From contig NZ_CP043474.1 of the NCBI RefSeq assembly GCF_008329645.1, positions 5,022,001 to 5,086,000 on the forward strand: DNA of 64,000 nucleotides. The letters run 5' to 3'. The translations under genes and the position numbers were made by a program. Numbering within the stretch: the first letter of the stretch is position 1; each line of letters starts with the position of its first letter. This stretch comes from Mycolicibacterium grossiae. Lineage in GTDB: Bacteria > Actinomycetota > Actinomycetes > Mycobacteriales > Mycobacteriaceae. Shown piece after piece: positions 24,443 to 33,363 of the stretch. A model generated the notes under the pieces. It was not told the DNA's origin. It worked only from the letters and a program-made list of their open reading frames with translations, and did not search any database.

Positions 24443-25953
24443 GGTGTCCCCTCGGCAGGAAGCAGTGGCCCGGGCGGCGGACCCGCCGGTTGCGCTTCGG
24501 CGGGCAGGAGCATGCCCGGCAAGCTCGGCGGGGCCGACTCGACGGGTGCCGGTGCGGCGGGGGCGCCGGGTGGCGGCGGACCGATCCGCGGTGGATCGGT
24601 CGGCACCGGAGCGCCCGGATACAGAGCCGGGAAGGGCGCCACGGGCAGGCGCTCGTTGGTCGGCAGCGGCACCCCCGGTGGTCCCATGCCCGGTGGCGGC
24701 GGCACGTCGCCGTTGAGCCCGGTGTAGGCCGATACCACCGGCGGGATCTCGGGTGGCTGCGGAACGCCGCCCTCACCACCGGGCGCCAGCTTCGGATCGC
24801 TGTAGATGATGTTCTCCGGCGACGCCGACTTCGCCAGGTACGGATTGATCGGCACCGGAATGTAGTTGAGGTTGAGCAGGCGCAGCGCCGGTCCGAGGTA
24901 GTCGTGGCAGAGCTTGGCGGTCTCCGGCGCGGTGGTGTTCTGCGTCGCGCCGATCATGCCGCAGACGAACTGCATGGGACTGGCGAGGTTGGGGATCGAG
25001 AAGCCACCGCGCGGCGTGCCGGTGTCGGGATCGTAGATGTTGTAGGCGTTGGCGAAGGCGTTCGGCGTCACGTGCAGCACCTGCTCGAGATCGTCCTTGA
25101 CCGAGACGAGGGTCTGCGTCACCTGTGCGAGCCCCTGAACCTGCTCGACGGTCTGGGCACGCGTCCCCGACACGAAGCGCTTGACGTCGGAGATGGCCAC
25201 CGACAGATTGGTCAGTGCCGCGTCGAGATCGCTGCGGCTGCCGTCGAGCACGCTCGACAGGGTGGCGAGGCGGTCGTTGAGTTGCACGATCTGCTGGTTG
25301 CTGTCTCGCAGCGCCGTGACGAAGACCTGCAGGTTCTTCACGGTCGCCACGAAGTCGCCGCTACCTTCGGCGAGTGTCCGTGCGACGCCCGACAATTCGG
25401 TCAGCGTGCTGCGCAGCTTGTCGCCGTTGCCGTCGAGGGCGTTGGCGGCACTGTCGATGAAGCGACCGACGGAGGTGGTCGACGTGTCGCCGGAGGGACC
25501 GAGGTCGGTGGCGAGCCGTTCGAGCTGTCGCTTGACCTCGTCCCACTCCACCGGCACCGCCGTGCGGTCCTGCGGGATCACGGCGTCGTCGGCCATCGTC
25601 GGTCCGCCTTCGGACGCCCGGTACGCCGGGGTCAGCTGAACGTAGCGCGCCGCCACCAGGTTCTGGGCGACGATCACGGCCTTCGCATCGGCGGGGACGG
25701 CGACGCCGTGGTCGACGTGGAGCACGAGCTTGGTCCGGGTGCCCTCCGGTTCGATCGTGTCGATCGTGCCGACCTTGACGCCCGACACCCGCACGTCGTC
25801 ACCGGGGTAGATCGCGGTCGCCGTGGGGAAGAACGCGGTGATCGTGGTGGGGGCGTAGAAGAGGGCCCGTACGGCCAGGCCGACGCCGATCAGTGCGACC
25901 ACCAGGGCCGCGACGATCGCGGGGATCAGCCATCTGCGCGAGCGCACCGTCAT
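24439..25953 (-). CDS. mceD: MCE-family protein, MceD position
   Basis: The protein has 504 residues. The membrane anchor lies near residues 8-28 (LIPAIVAALVVALIGVGLAV), the MCE domain near 35-115 (TTITAFFPTATAIYPGDDVR, VSGVKVGTIDTIEPEG), then helices to ~300. A domain with two Cys follows (FVCGMIGATQ, AKLCHDYLG), and the last ~110 residues form a Pro-rich tail. It is part of the lipid-import shaft. Start and stop each overlap their neighbours by 4 nt, so production should be stoichiometric. Confidence 0.95.
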   Translation of the reverse strand: MTVRSRRWLIPAIVAALVVALIGVGLAVRALFYAPTTITAFFPTATAIYPGDDVRVSGVKVGTIDTIEPEGTRTKLVLHVDHGVAVPADAKAVIVAQNLVAARYVQLTPAYRASEGGPTMADDAVIPQDRTAVPVEWDEVKRQLERLATDLGPSGDTSTTSVGRFIDSAANALDGNGDKLRSTLTELSGVARTLAEGSGDFVATVKNLQVFVTALRDSNQQIVQLNDRLATLSSVLDGSRSDLDAALTNLSVAISDVKRFVSGTRAQTVEQVQGLAQVTQTLVSVKDDLEQVLHVTPNAFANAYNIYDPDTGTPRGGFSIPNLASPMQFVCGMIGATQNTTAPETAKLCHDYLGPALRLLNLNYIPVPINPYLAKSASPENIIYSDPKLAPGGEGGVPQPPEIPPVVSAYTGLNGDVPPPPGMGPPGVPLPTNERLPVAPFPALYPGAPVPTDPPRIGPPPPGAPAAPAPVESAPPSLPGMLLPAEAQPAGPPPGPLLPAEGTP

Positions 25954-27041
25954 CGCGATCCTCCCGGAACGCCGTTGTACGGCAGGTTGAGTTCGGCTCG
26001 CGGTCCGGTCTCGGGAGACGTGGGCGGCGCGCCGGCGCCGAAGGCCCCGCGCCGGAAGCCGAAGGCGTAGTCCAGGAACGGCTGCAACAGACCGCCGGGG
26101 GTCACGTTCGGCACGTAGGCCGTGTAGTAGGCGCCGCTGGACACCGCCTCGCTGAGCGTCGCCTGGTACTTTGCCGCCCCGGGGATCGCCTTGGCGAGGT
26201 TGTCGCGGTTGCGCACCAGCACGTCGTTGACCTCGTTGAGCCGTTCCAACGTCGGCGCCAGTTCGGCTTCGTTGTCCTTGACCAGTCCTGTCAACTGCCG
26301 AGACACCGCCGAGGTGTTGGCGAGCAGGTCGACGACGGCCTGCCGGCGCGCGACTAGCACGGCGAGCAGGTCGTTGGCGTTGAGGATGAGGCTGTTCACC
26401 TGCTGGCTGCGTTCGCTCAGCACGCCCGTGACCGACGACGCGGCCCGCAGCAGTTCGCCGAGCGTCTCGTTGCGGGCGTTGATCGCCTGCGACACGCGGC
26501 TGAGTCCGTCGAACGTCGGACCGAGTTGCGGCGCAATCTGGTCGAGGGTTTGCGACAGCGTGTCGAGCGACTGGTTGAGCTGCCCGGTGTCGGTGCCCGC
26601 CGTGTTGGTGGTGAGTTCGCCGACGGCGTCGCTGAGCGAGTAGGGCGATGACGTCCGGGTGACCGGGATGGGTTCGGTGCGGTCGAGGGCTCCGGTCCCC
26701 TCGGAGTCCACGGTGAGAACGCGTTCGCCGAGCAGCGTTCCGGTCTTGATGTGGGCGCTGGTCTCCGAACCGAGCGGGTAGCGGCTGGCGACGGTGAAGC
26801 GCACCAGGGCGTCGCCGTCGTCGAGTTCGACGTCGGTCACCGAGCCGATCTTGATACCGGCCAGCGTGACGTCGTTGCCGACGACGATGCCGCCGGCCTC
26901 GGCGAAGCGGGCGGAGTACTGCAGCGACGTGGCATATGCCATGAGCCGCTCGGGCTGCAGGCCGACGGCGATGATCAGGATGGCCAGCACGACGCCCAGG
27001 AAGCCGGCCCGGGCGAGACGCGCACCTCGGTACTTCAGCAT
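25950..27041 (-). CDS. mceC: MCE-family protein, MceC position
   Basis: The protein has 363 residues. An N-terminal anchor (AGFLGVVLAILIIAVGLQPE, ~12-31) is followed by the MCE domain (SARFAEAGGIVVGNDVTLAG, IKIGSVTDVELDD) and a long coiled-coil-prone region (~125-300). It lacks the long proline tail of MceD-F, ending soon after FRRGAFGAGAPP. It overlaps mceD by 4 nt and shares one base with mceB. Confidence 0.95.
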   Translation of the reverse strand: MLKYRGARLARAGFLGVVLAILIIAVGLQPERLMAYATSLQYSARFAEAGGIVVGNDVTLAGIKIGSVTDVELDDGDALVRFTVASRYPLGSETSAHIKTGTLLGERVLTVDSEGTGALDRTEPIPVTRTSSPYSLSDAVGELTTNTAGTDTGQLNQSLDTLSQTLDQIAPQLGPTFDGLSRVSQAINARNETLGELLRAASSVTGVLSERSQQVNSLILNANDLLAVLVARRQAVVDLLANTSAVSRQLTGLVKDNEAELAPTLERLNEVNDVLVRNRDNLAKAIPGAAKYQATLSEAVSSGAYYTAYVPNVTPGGLLQPFLDYAFGFRRGAFGAGAPPTSPETGPRAELNLPYNGVPGGSR

Positions 27042-28066
27042 CAGGGCTCAGCGCACCTTCCGTTTTCCTGCTTGACGAAGGGGAAGAACGACGCCCGACC
27101 CTGCAGATCGGTGACGCGAATCGACAGCTCGCAGATGTAGTACTGCACGAACGAGCCGTAGGCGCCGATGCGCGCCAGCTTGCGGTAGTTGCCGGGCGCC
27201 CGCATCAGCGCGCCGTCGAGATAGCCCTTGCCGCTCGCGAGATTCGGTGCGAGGCGGTTCAACTGGTCCACCGTGCCGGCCAGCGGCGGGCGGGCCTGGG
27301 TCAGGAGGTCGGCGATCGAGGCGGTGCCGTTGTCGAGCGAGGTGATGGCGGTGCCGATCGGGTCGCGGTCGGCGGACAGCCCCGCGATGAGGGTCTCCAG
27401 CCGGGTGATGGCGTCGGAGAACTGGTCGCCGTCCTTCGCGATGGTGCGCAGCATCGTGTTGAGGTTGTCGATCAGCGCCTGCACCGTCTGGTTGTCGTCG
27501 GCGAGGGTGTTGCTGAACGAGGAGGTCTTGCTCAGCAGCGAGTCGATGGTGCCGCCCTCGCCCTGGAACACCTGGATGAGCGACGCGGTGAGCGCGTTGA
27601 CGTCCTGCGGGTTGAGTCCCTGGATCACCGGCTTCAGACCGCTCAGCAGCAGGTCCAGATCGAGCGCGGGTTCGGTGCGCTCCACCGGGATCTGGGCGCC
27701 CACGGGCATCAGCTTGGTGGACCCCGGCCCGTCGACGAGGTCGAGGTACCGGTCGCCGGTGAGGTTCAGGTACCGGATCGCAGCCTTCGTCCCGGTGGTC
27801 AGTTTGACCTTCTGGTCGGCGTCGAACTCGACGAGCACCTGGTCGTCGGACTGCAGCGAGACACCCGTCACCGTGCCGACGCGGATGCCGGCCACGCGGA
27901 CGGTGTCCCCCGTCGCCAGGCGCGAGGCGTTGGTGAACACCGCCGAGTAGCCGTTGGTGGAGCCGGTGCGGTACTGGCCGAAGGTGAAGAACAAGAAGAC
28001 GGTCAGCACCGCCATCACCGTCGCGAAGACGCCGAACTTGACGATCATCGACTTCGAGCCGCTCAT
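27041..28066 (-). CDS. mceB: MCE-family protein, MceB position
   Basis: The protein has 341 residues from the ATG at 28066 (MSGSKSMIVKFG), overlapping the mceA stop by 4 nt. A longer frame to 28255 runs inside mceA. The membrane anchor is FGVFATVMAVLTVFLFFTFG (~11-30), and the MCE domain (YSAVFTNASRLATGDTVRVA, GIRVGTVTGVSL) covers ~40-120. A helical region to ~290 follows, and the C-terminus carries two Cys (YYICELSI, GRCAEP), as usual for MceB. Confidence 0.95.
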   Translation of the reverse strand: MSGSKSMIVKFGVFATVMAVLTVFLFFTFGQYRTGSTNGYSAVFTNASRLATGDTVRVAGIRVGTVTGVSLQSDDQVLVEFDADQKVKLTTGTKAAIRYLNLTGDRYLDLVDGPGSTKLMPVGAQIPVERTEPALDLDLLLSGLKPVIQGLNPQDVNALTASLIQVFQGEGGTIDSLLSKTSSFSNTLADDNQTVQALIDNLNTMLRTIAKDGDQFSDAITRLETLIAGLSADRDPIGTAITSLDNGTASIADLLTQARPPLAGTVDQLNRLAPNLASGKGYLDGALMRAPGNYRKLARIGAYGSFVQYYICELSIRVTDLQGRASFFPFVKQENGRCAEP

Positions 28067-29265
28067 CCGGGCATGCCGATCTGTGCGCTGTTGCGCGGCG
28101 GACCGTCGATGGGCCCGAACAGCGCCTGCTTGAGGCCGTCGGAGTTGACGAGCCAGCCCTGGTTGCCGTACTTCCAGGGGTTGGTACCGGTGTCGGTGAC
28201 GAGGTAGGGCGGCCGCTTGCCGATCGGGATCACCGGCAGCATCTGGTCCTTGCACGACGAGCCGCTCTTCGCGGCGACCTTCGGGAGGTCCATCGGATAC
28301 CGGTACCGGTCCACGCCGAGCGTGAAGTTCGCGGTGACGTCCACGCCGGGCCGGTCCGGCGGCGGGGTGTGCACGAACGCGTTGAGTCCCTGGATGCCGC
28401 AGCGGAGGTTGTCGCTGTACTGACTGGCCACCGTGGTGGTGGGAACCAGCATCCGCAGCACGTCGGTGAGCGGCTGGCGGTTGGTGCCGACGACGTCGGT
28501 TCCGGTGTCGGCAAGGCCGATTGCGCTGACCAGGAAGCGGTCGAGCTGGTCCTGCTGGTCGACGAGGGTGTCGCCGACGGCGGTGGTGTTGTCGAGCACG
28601 TCGACCAGGCTGGGCGCGGCGTCGGCATAGGCGCCCAACGCGACCGGTGCCACCTCGAGGTCGCGGCTGATGTTGCCCAGGCTCGGGTTGATCGAGCGGA
28701 AGAAGGCGTTCAGGTCGGTGACGGCCTGGCCGAACTTCTCGCCGCGGCCGTTGAGCGCGCCGGAGATCGCGCCGAGGGTTTCGTTGAGCTTGACCGGGTC
28801 GACGGCCTTGAGCACCGAGGTGAGTTGCTGAAACAGCGTGTTGGTCTCGACGGTGACGTGTCCGGCGTCGAGCTGCTGGCCGGCGGCCAGCGGGCGTGAG
28901 GACGGGTCCGGCGGGGCGACGAACTCGACGAACTTGGCGCCGAACACCGTCGAGGAGGTGATGTCGACGTTCACGTTGTCCGGGATCGAGGACAGCGCAG
29001 CGGGATCCATCGCCAGGTGCAGGACCGCCGAGCCGTCGGCGCGCGACTCGATGCTCTCGACCTGCCCGACCTGCACGCCGCGCATCTTGACCTTGGCCTC
29101 GGGGTTCATCACCAGGCCGGCGCGCTCGGACACCACCGTCACCGGCACGGTGCGGCCGAAGCCGCCGGTGAACATCACCAGCGAGAACACGACGATACCC
29201 ACCAGCACCAGGACCATCGCCAGCCCGGCCAGCGTGCGCACGCCGTTGCTCGACACGTTCGACAT
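28063..29265 (-). CDS. mceA: MCE-family protein, MceA position
   Basis: The protein has 400 residues. An N-terminal anchor (TLAGLAMVLVLVGIVVFSLV, ~11-30) is followed by the MCE domain (PVTVVSERAGLVMNPEAKVK, MRGVQVGQVES, ~40-115) and a helical domain. The C-terminal region contains CGIQGLNAFVHTPPP and SCKDQMLP. MceA heads the six-protein set and gives the locus its name. It starts 10 nt after yrbEB. The cluster cannot be assigned safely to mce1-mce8 by eye. Confidence 0.95.
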   Translation of the reverse strand: MSNVSSNGVRTLAGLAMVLVLVGIVVFSLVMFTGGFGRTVPVTVVSERAGLVMNPEAKVKMRGVQVGQVESIESRADGSAVLHLAMDPAALSSIPDNVNVDITSSTVFGAKFVEFVAPPDPSSRPLAAGQQLDAGHVTVETNTLFQQLTSVLKAVDPVKLNETLGAISGALNGRGEKFGQAVTDLNAFFRSINPSLGNISRDLEVAPVALGAYADAAPSLVDVLDNTTAVGDTLVDQQDQLDRFLVSAIGLADTGTDVVGTNRQPLTDVLRMLVPTTTVASQYSDNLRCGIQGLNAFVHTPPPDRPGVDVTANFTLGVDRYRYPMDLPKVAAKSGSSCKDQMLPVIPIGKRPPYLVTDTGTNPWKYGNQGWLVNSDGLKQALFGPIDGPPRNSAQIGMPG

Positions 29266-29275
29266 CGCCTCTCCC

Positions 29276-30133
29276 CTAGCCCGACAGGTTGAAGTTGCCG
29301 TTGGAGCCGTAGACGGCGAGGGACACCAGCAGGGTCACCGAGACGACGATGATGAGCGAGGTCCGCACCGCGTTGCCGACCGCGACGCCGACGCCGGAGG
29401 GCCCGCCGGCGGCGAAGTAGCCGTAGTAGGTGTGCACCAGCAGGATCGTCAGCGCCATGAGGATCGCCTGCAGGAACGACCACAGCAGGTCGAAGGGGTT
29501 GAGGAACGTGGTGAAGTAGTGGTCGTAGAGCCCGCCGGACTGGCCGAACAGGAACACCGTGGTGAACCGGCTGGCGAGGAAGGACAGGATCACCGCGACC
29601 GAGTACAGCGGAGTGATCGCGATCATCCCGGCCACCAGGCGGGTCGAGACGAGGTACTGCACCGGCGGGATGCCCATCGACTCCAGGGCGTCGATCTCCT
29701 CGTTGATGCGCATGGCGCCCAACTGCGCGGTGACGCCCGCGCCGAAGGTGGCGGCCAGGCCGATCCCGGCGACCACCGGAGCGGCGATGCGGACGTTGAT
29801 GAACGCCGACAGGAAGCCCGTCAGCGCCTCGATGCCGATGTCGCCGAGCGACGAGTAGCCCTGCACGGCCAGCGTGCCGCCGGTGGCCAGGGTGAGGAAC
29901 CCGACGATGACGAGCGTGCCACCGATCATCGCGAGTACGCCTGCGCCCATGCTGATCTCGGCGATGAGCCGGATGATCTCCTTGCGGAAGTGCGCAGCGG
30001 CATATGGCGCACCGGCGATCGCCTTGCCGAAGAACAGCGTCTGATCGCCGATGCGGCCCAGCACGTCCACCGGACGCTTCACCGTCCGACTCAGCCGCGG
30101 GTAGGTCCCCCGGATGACCTGCAACGTACCCAT
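29276..30133 (-). CDS. yrbEB: YrbE/MlaE-family ABC permease, second (YrbEB)
   Basis: The protein has 285 residues. It has the MlaE-type permease fold with about five membrane segments and the conserved loop RINEEIDALESMGIPPVQYL (~ residue 138-157), which contacts the ATPase. With YrbEA it forms the membrane channel onto which the Mce shaft docks. The ATPase (MceG/Mkl) is normally encoded elsewhere and is absent here. It starts 10 nt after the YrbEA stop. Confidence 0.97.
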   Translation of the reverse strand: MGTLQVIRGTYPRLSRTVKRPVDVLGRIGDQTLFFGKAIAGAPYAAAHFRKEIIRLIAEISMGAGVLAMIGGTLVIVGFLTLATGGTLAVQGYSSLGDIGIEALTGFLSAFINVRIAAPVVAGIGLAATFGAGVTAQLGAMRINEEIDALESMGIPPVQYLVSTRLVAGMIAITPLYSVAVILSFLASRFTTVFLFGQSGGLYDHYFTTFLNPFDLLWSFLQAILMALTILLVHTYYGYFAAGGPSGVGVAVGNAVRTSLIIVVSVTLLVSLAVYGSNGNFNLSG

Positions 30134-30143
30134 GGCGGCGGCC

Positions 30144-30953
30144 CTACTTGGCCGTCATCTGGATGCCGACCGCGGTCACTACCACGTTGATGACGAACAG
30201 CGCCATGAAGGCGAACACGACGGTCTCGTTGACGGCGTTGCCGACCGCCTTCGCCCCGCCGCCGGTGATCATCAGCCCCCGGTAGCACGCCACCAACCCG
30301 GCGATGAGTCCGAACAGGAGTGCCTTCACGCTCGAGATGATCACCTCCGGGACCCCGGTGAGCAGCGTGATCCCTGCCGCGAACGCACCCGGGTTCACGT
30401 CCTGGACGAAGACGGAGAAGAAGTAGCCGCCCAGGATGCCGATGATCACCACCAGGCTGTTCAACAGGAACGCCACCAGCCCCGACGCCAGCAGGCGCGG
30501 CGTCACCAGTCGCTGCACCGGGTTGATGCCCAGCACCTCCATGGCGTCGATCTCCTCGCGGATGGTGCGCGAGCCCAGATCGGCGCACATCGCCGTCGCA
30601 CCGGCGCCCGCCACGATGAGCACCGTCACCAACGGCCCCACCTGGGTCACCGCGCCGAACGCCGCACCTGCACCGGACAAATCGGCCGCACCGAGTTCAC
30701 GCAGCAGGATGTTGAGGATGAAGCTGACCAACACGGTGAACGGGATGGCGACCAGCATCGTGGGGGCCAGCGACACGCGCGCGACGAACCACGACTGCTC
30801 CAGGAACTCGCGCCACTGGAACGGCCGCACGAACACGAACTTCAGGGCGTCGACGCCCATGGCGAACAAGCCACCCACGGCCTGCGCGGGCGCCGCCAGC
30901 CCCTTCGGCAGCGAGATGCCCGGCGACCACCGCTCTGGTCCCTTAGTCGCCAT
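30144..30953 (-). CDS. yrbEA: YrbE/MlaE-family ABC permease, first (YrbEA)
   Basis: The protein has 269 residues from the ATG at 30953, with GGAGGG ~11 nt upstream. The conserved loop TIREEIDAMEVLGINPVQRL (~ residue 128-147) marks the MlaE/YrbE family, and about five hydrophobic segments are seen. Its start lies inside the last 11 nt of the thiolase-like gene. This joins the transporter operon directly to the upstream catabolic genes. Confidence 0.97.
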   Translation of the reverse strand: MATKGPERWSPGISLPKGLAAPAQAVGGLFAMGVDALKFVFVRPFQWREFLEQSWFVARVSLAPTMLVAIPFTVLVSFILNILLRELGAADLSGAGAAFGAVTQVGPLVTVLIVAGAGATAMCADLGSRTIREEIDAMEVLGINPVQRLVTPRLLASGLVAFLLNSLVVIIGILGGYFFSVFVQDVNPGAFAAGITLLTGVPEVIISSVKALLFGLIAGLVACYRGLMITGGGAKAVGNAVNETVVFAFMALFVINVVVTAVGIQMTAK

Positions 30954-32112
30954 CTGAACCGGGTCCCTCCAAGATCGTCACGGCCGATACAGCTGTCGGG
31001 CCGCCAATGTTGTGCGCCAGCGCGATTCGTGCGCCGTCGACCTGATTGACGGCCTCGCCCCGCAGCTGTTGGAACAACTCGACGCACTGTGCCACACCAG
31101 TGGCACCCGGCGGGTGGCCTTTGGCTTTTAAACCCCCACTGGGATTGACGGGCAAAGCCCCGCCGAGACTGGTGGTCTCGGTCTCGACGAGCTTGGCCGC
31201 GCCAAAACGCTCGGCGAAGCCGAGGTCCTCATAGCTCATCAGTTCCAGGCCGGTGAAGTAGTCGTGCACCTCGGCGACGTCGATGTCGGCAGGCGTCAGC
31301 CCCGCCATCGCGAAGGCCCGCTTCGCCGCGCGCGTGGTCGCGGGAAACGTCGTCATGTCGGTCTTGTGTTGATGCATAACGGAATCGAGTCCCAAGCCGA
31401 CGCCGCGGATCCACACCGGGCGGGCGGTGAATCGGTCGACGACGTCCTCGGCGGCCAGGATCAGGGCGGCGGCACCGTCGCTCTGCGGCGCGCAGTCGTA
31501 CAGGCGAAACGGCGTCACGACGGTCGGCGCCGCGAGCGCCTGCTCCAGCGTGATCTCGAACCGCAACCGGGCCTTCGGGTTGGTCGCACCATGTCGGTGG
31601 TTCTTCACCGCAACCATCGCGAGGTGTTCGGGGGTCGCTGCCGACTCATACAGATACCGGCGCACGTGTAACGCGAAGCCGGCCGGAGCGACGACGCCGA
31701 GCGGATAGTCCCAGGCCATGTCGCGGGCCATCGCCTCCCACTCCCACATCATGTCCGCCGACGCGGTGTCGCGGAGCTTGTCCGCGCCCATCACCAGAGC
31801 CACGTCGAACGCGCCGGAGGCGACGCCGAACAGCGCGTTGCGGACGGCGTCGTTGCCGGTGGCGCAGGAGTTCTCCACGCGGGTGACCGGCAGGTCGGGC
31901 AGCCCCAGCGAGTCGGCGAGGATTCCGGCCGGGAACCCGTCGGACGTGCCCATCGCGCCGAACCAGGCCGCCTGCAGGTCGGAGGTGTCGATGCCGGCGT
32001 CGACGCTGGCCGCGCACTCGGCGAACGCCATGGGCAGCAGATCCTTGAGTCCCAGCGCGAAGTGCTCGCCGAACGAGGTCATGCCCGCGCCGACCACCGC
32101 CACGCGCCTCAC
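30943..32112 (-). CDS. Thiolase-like acyltransferase/lipid-transfer protein (SCP2-thiolase type)
   Basis: The protein has 389 residues from a GTG at 32112 overlapping the upstream stop (GTGA). The thiolase fold is clear: VAVVGAGMTSFGEH at the start, ENSCATGNDAVRNALFG with Cys83 in the nucleophile position, AEVHDYFTGLELMS (~ residue 285) and NPSGGLKAKGHPPGATG (~340) with the catalytic His. It would cleave a 3-ketoacyl-CoA, or act as an acyl transfer partner of the OB-fold protein encoded just upstream. Thiolase/DUF35 pairs are known from steroid side-chain degradation. It overlaps yrbEA by 11 nt. Confidence 0.9.
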   Translation of the reverse strand: MRRVAVVGAGMTSFGEHFALGLKDLLPMAFAECAASVDAGIDTSDLQAAWFGAMGTSDGFPAGILADSLGLPDLPVTRVENSCATGNDAVRNALFGVASGAFDVALVMGADKLRDTASADMMWEWEAMARDMAWDYPLGVVAPAGFALHVRRYLYESAATPEHLAMVAVKNHRHGATNPKARLRFEITLEQALAAPTVVTPFRLYDCAPQSDGAAALILAAEDVVDRFTARPVWIRGVGLGLDSVMHQHKTDMTTFPATTRAAKRAFAMAGLTPADIDVAEVHDYFTGLELMSYEDLGFAERFGAAKLVETETTSLGGALPVNPSGGLKAKGHPPGATGVAQCVELFQQLRGEAVNQVDGARIALAHNIGGPTAVSAVTILEGPGSDGD

Positions 32113-33344
32113 GCCGCACCCCGACCCGCGTCGTGCTGCGTCACGGCGGGCAGGAAGGCGTAGCCGTAGTCGGGCACGCCCGAGCGCACCGCCACGCGGC
32201 GCAGGACCAGGTGGCCGCGGTCGCCGATGTCGACCGCGCCCGCCCGCGACCCGGTCACCGTGACCAGTGCGCGCACGTCCACGCCGTCGAGTTCGACGAT
32301 CACCAGGGAGTACGGCGTCCGCAGCCCGGGCACCGGCACGTGCACGGTGGCCTCGGTGTACACCGTGCCGGTCCGCGGCAGCGGCACCATCTCGTAGCGC
32401 GTGCGCAGCGACCCGTCCGCGGCGACGCGGTACCGCGGCGGGAAGTCGAGGTCGCCCGCCGGGGCGCCGTCGGCGTCGGTGGGGGCGTCGGCGTCGGCGT
32501 CGACGAACCTGCCTGCCTCCCAACGCACCTTGGCCTCGAAGGCGCGTTCGTAGGCGGCCAGCGAGATCGGGATGGCGGCACCCGGCCGCTCCGTGGACTC
32601 GGGCACCGGCTGGGCCGGCGGCTCGCGGCGCACCACCGCGGCCGTACCGCCACTGACGGTGATGCCGGACAGGCTGGCCTGCTCGGCGGCGACCACGGGC
32701 CCGGTGACTCCCGACTCGGCGAGCCAGGCGAGCGCGAACACCCCGGAACTGGCGCCGAGCGTCGGCAGCGGCGGCGGATCGCCCAGACACAGTTCGGCGC
32801 CGCGGGCGTGATCCACGCCCGCCATCACCACCGGGGTGTCCAGCCATGCGGCCGCCAGCGAGGCGATGAGACCGCGTTCGTGCAGCAGGCGCGGATCGCC
32901 GTAGTCGTGCACCTCGCCGGTCGCGTTGCGGGTGCGGACCGGCAGGCTGCGGGCCACCCGCGCGGCGGTCCGCACGCGCAGCCCGTCCTCGGCGGTCAGC
33001 AGTGCCGCCGCCCCCGCCGGTTGCAGGTCCACCCCGATGACGAGCGTCCGCGGCCGGGCCGAACTCACCGCATCCAGCGCGGCCGGCGCACCGCCGAGGC
33101 GTTCGTCGACCTCGAGTTCGGGATCCAGCCCAAGGCCGGCGAGCAGGACGGCGGCATTGCTGCCGTCCAGCAGCGGCAGGTCGCGGCTGACGAGCACGAC
33201 CCGCTCCACGCCGTGGCCGGACTCCAGCGCCGCACGGCCGGCCTCCACCGCCAGCGTCACCGCATCCTCGTCATCACCGGCCACCCGCCGTGCGGTGCTT
33301 CCCCAGCACGGCAGGTAGGTCCCGATGGCGGCGATGAACGGCAC
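32109..33344 (-). CDS. OB-fold (DUF35) protein fused to a degenerate HMG-CoA synthase/thiolase-like domain
   Basis: The protein has 411 residues. The N-terminal ~235 residues begin AAIGTYLPCWGSTARR, as in HMG-CoA synthase-type condensing enzymes, but I see no complete Cys-His-Asn triad. Residues ~290-400 form a DUF35 OB-fold (RTGTVYTEATVHVPVPG, YSLVIVELDGVDVRALVTVT), here without the usual four-Cys zinc ribbon. Such proteins work as scaffolds for an adjacent thiolase-like enzyme. The 4-nt overlap with that gene supports a complex. It lies between the CoA transferase and the thiolase genes. Confidence 0.83.
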   Translation of the reverse strand: MPFIAAIGTYLPCWGSTARRVAGDDEDAVTLAVEAGRAALESGHGVERVVLVSRDLPLLDGSNAAVLLAGLGLDPELEVDERLGGAPAALDAVSSARPRTLVIGVDLQPAGAAALLTAEDGLRVRTAARVARSLPVRTRNATGEVHDYGDPRLLHERGLIASLAAAWLDTPVVMAGVDHARGAELCLGDPPPLPTLGASSGVFALAWLAESGVTGPVVAAEQASLSGITVSGGTAAVVRREPPAQPVPESTERPGAAIPISLAAYERAFEAKVRWEAGRFVDADADAPTDADGAPAGDLDFPPRYRVAADGSLRTRYEMVPLPRTGTVYTEATVHVPVPGLRTPYSLVIVELDGVDVRALVTVTGSRAGAVDIGDRGHLVLRRVAVRSGVPDYGYAFLPAVTQHDAGRGAA

Positions 33345-33363
33345 GCTGATCCGGCTTCCGTCG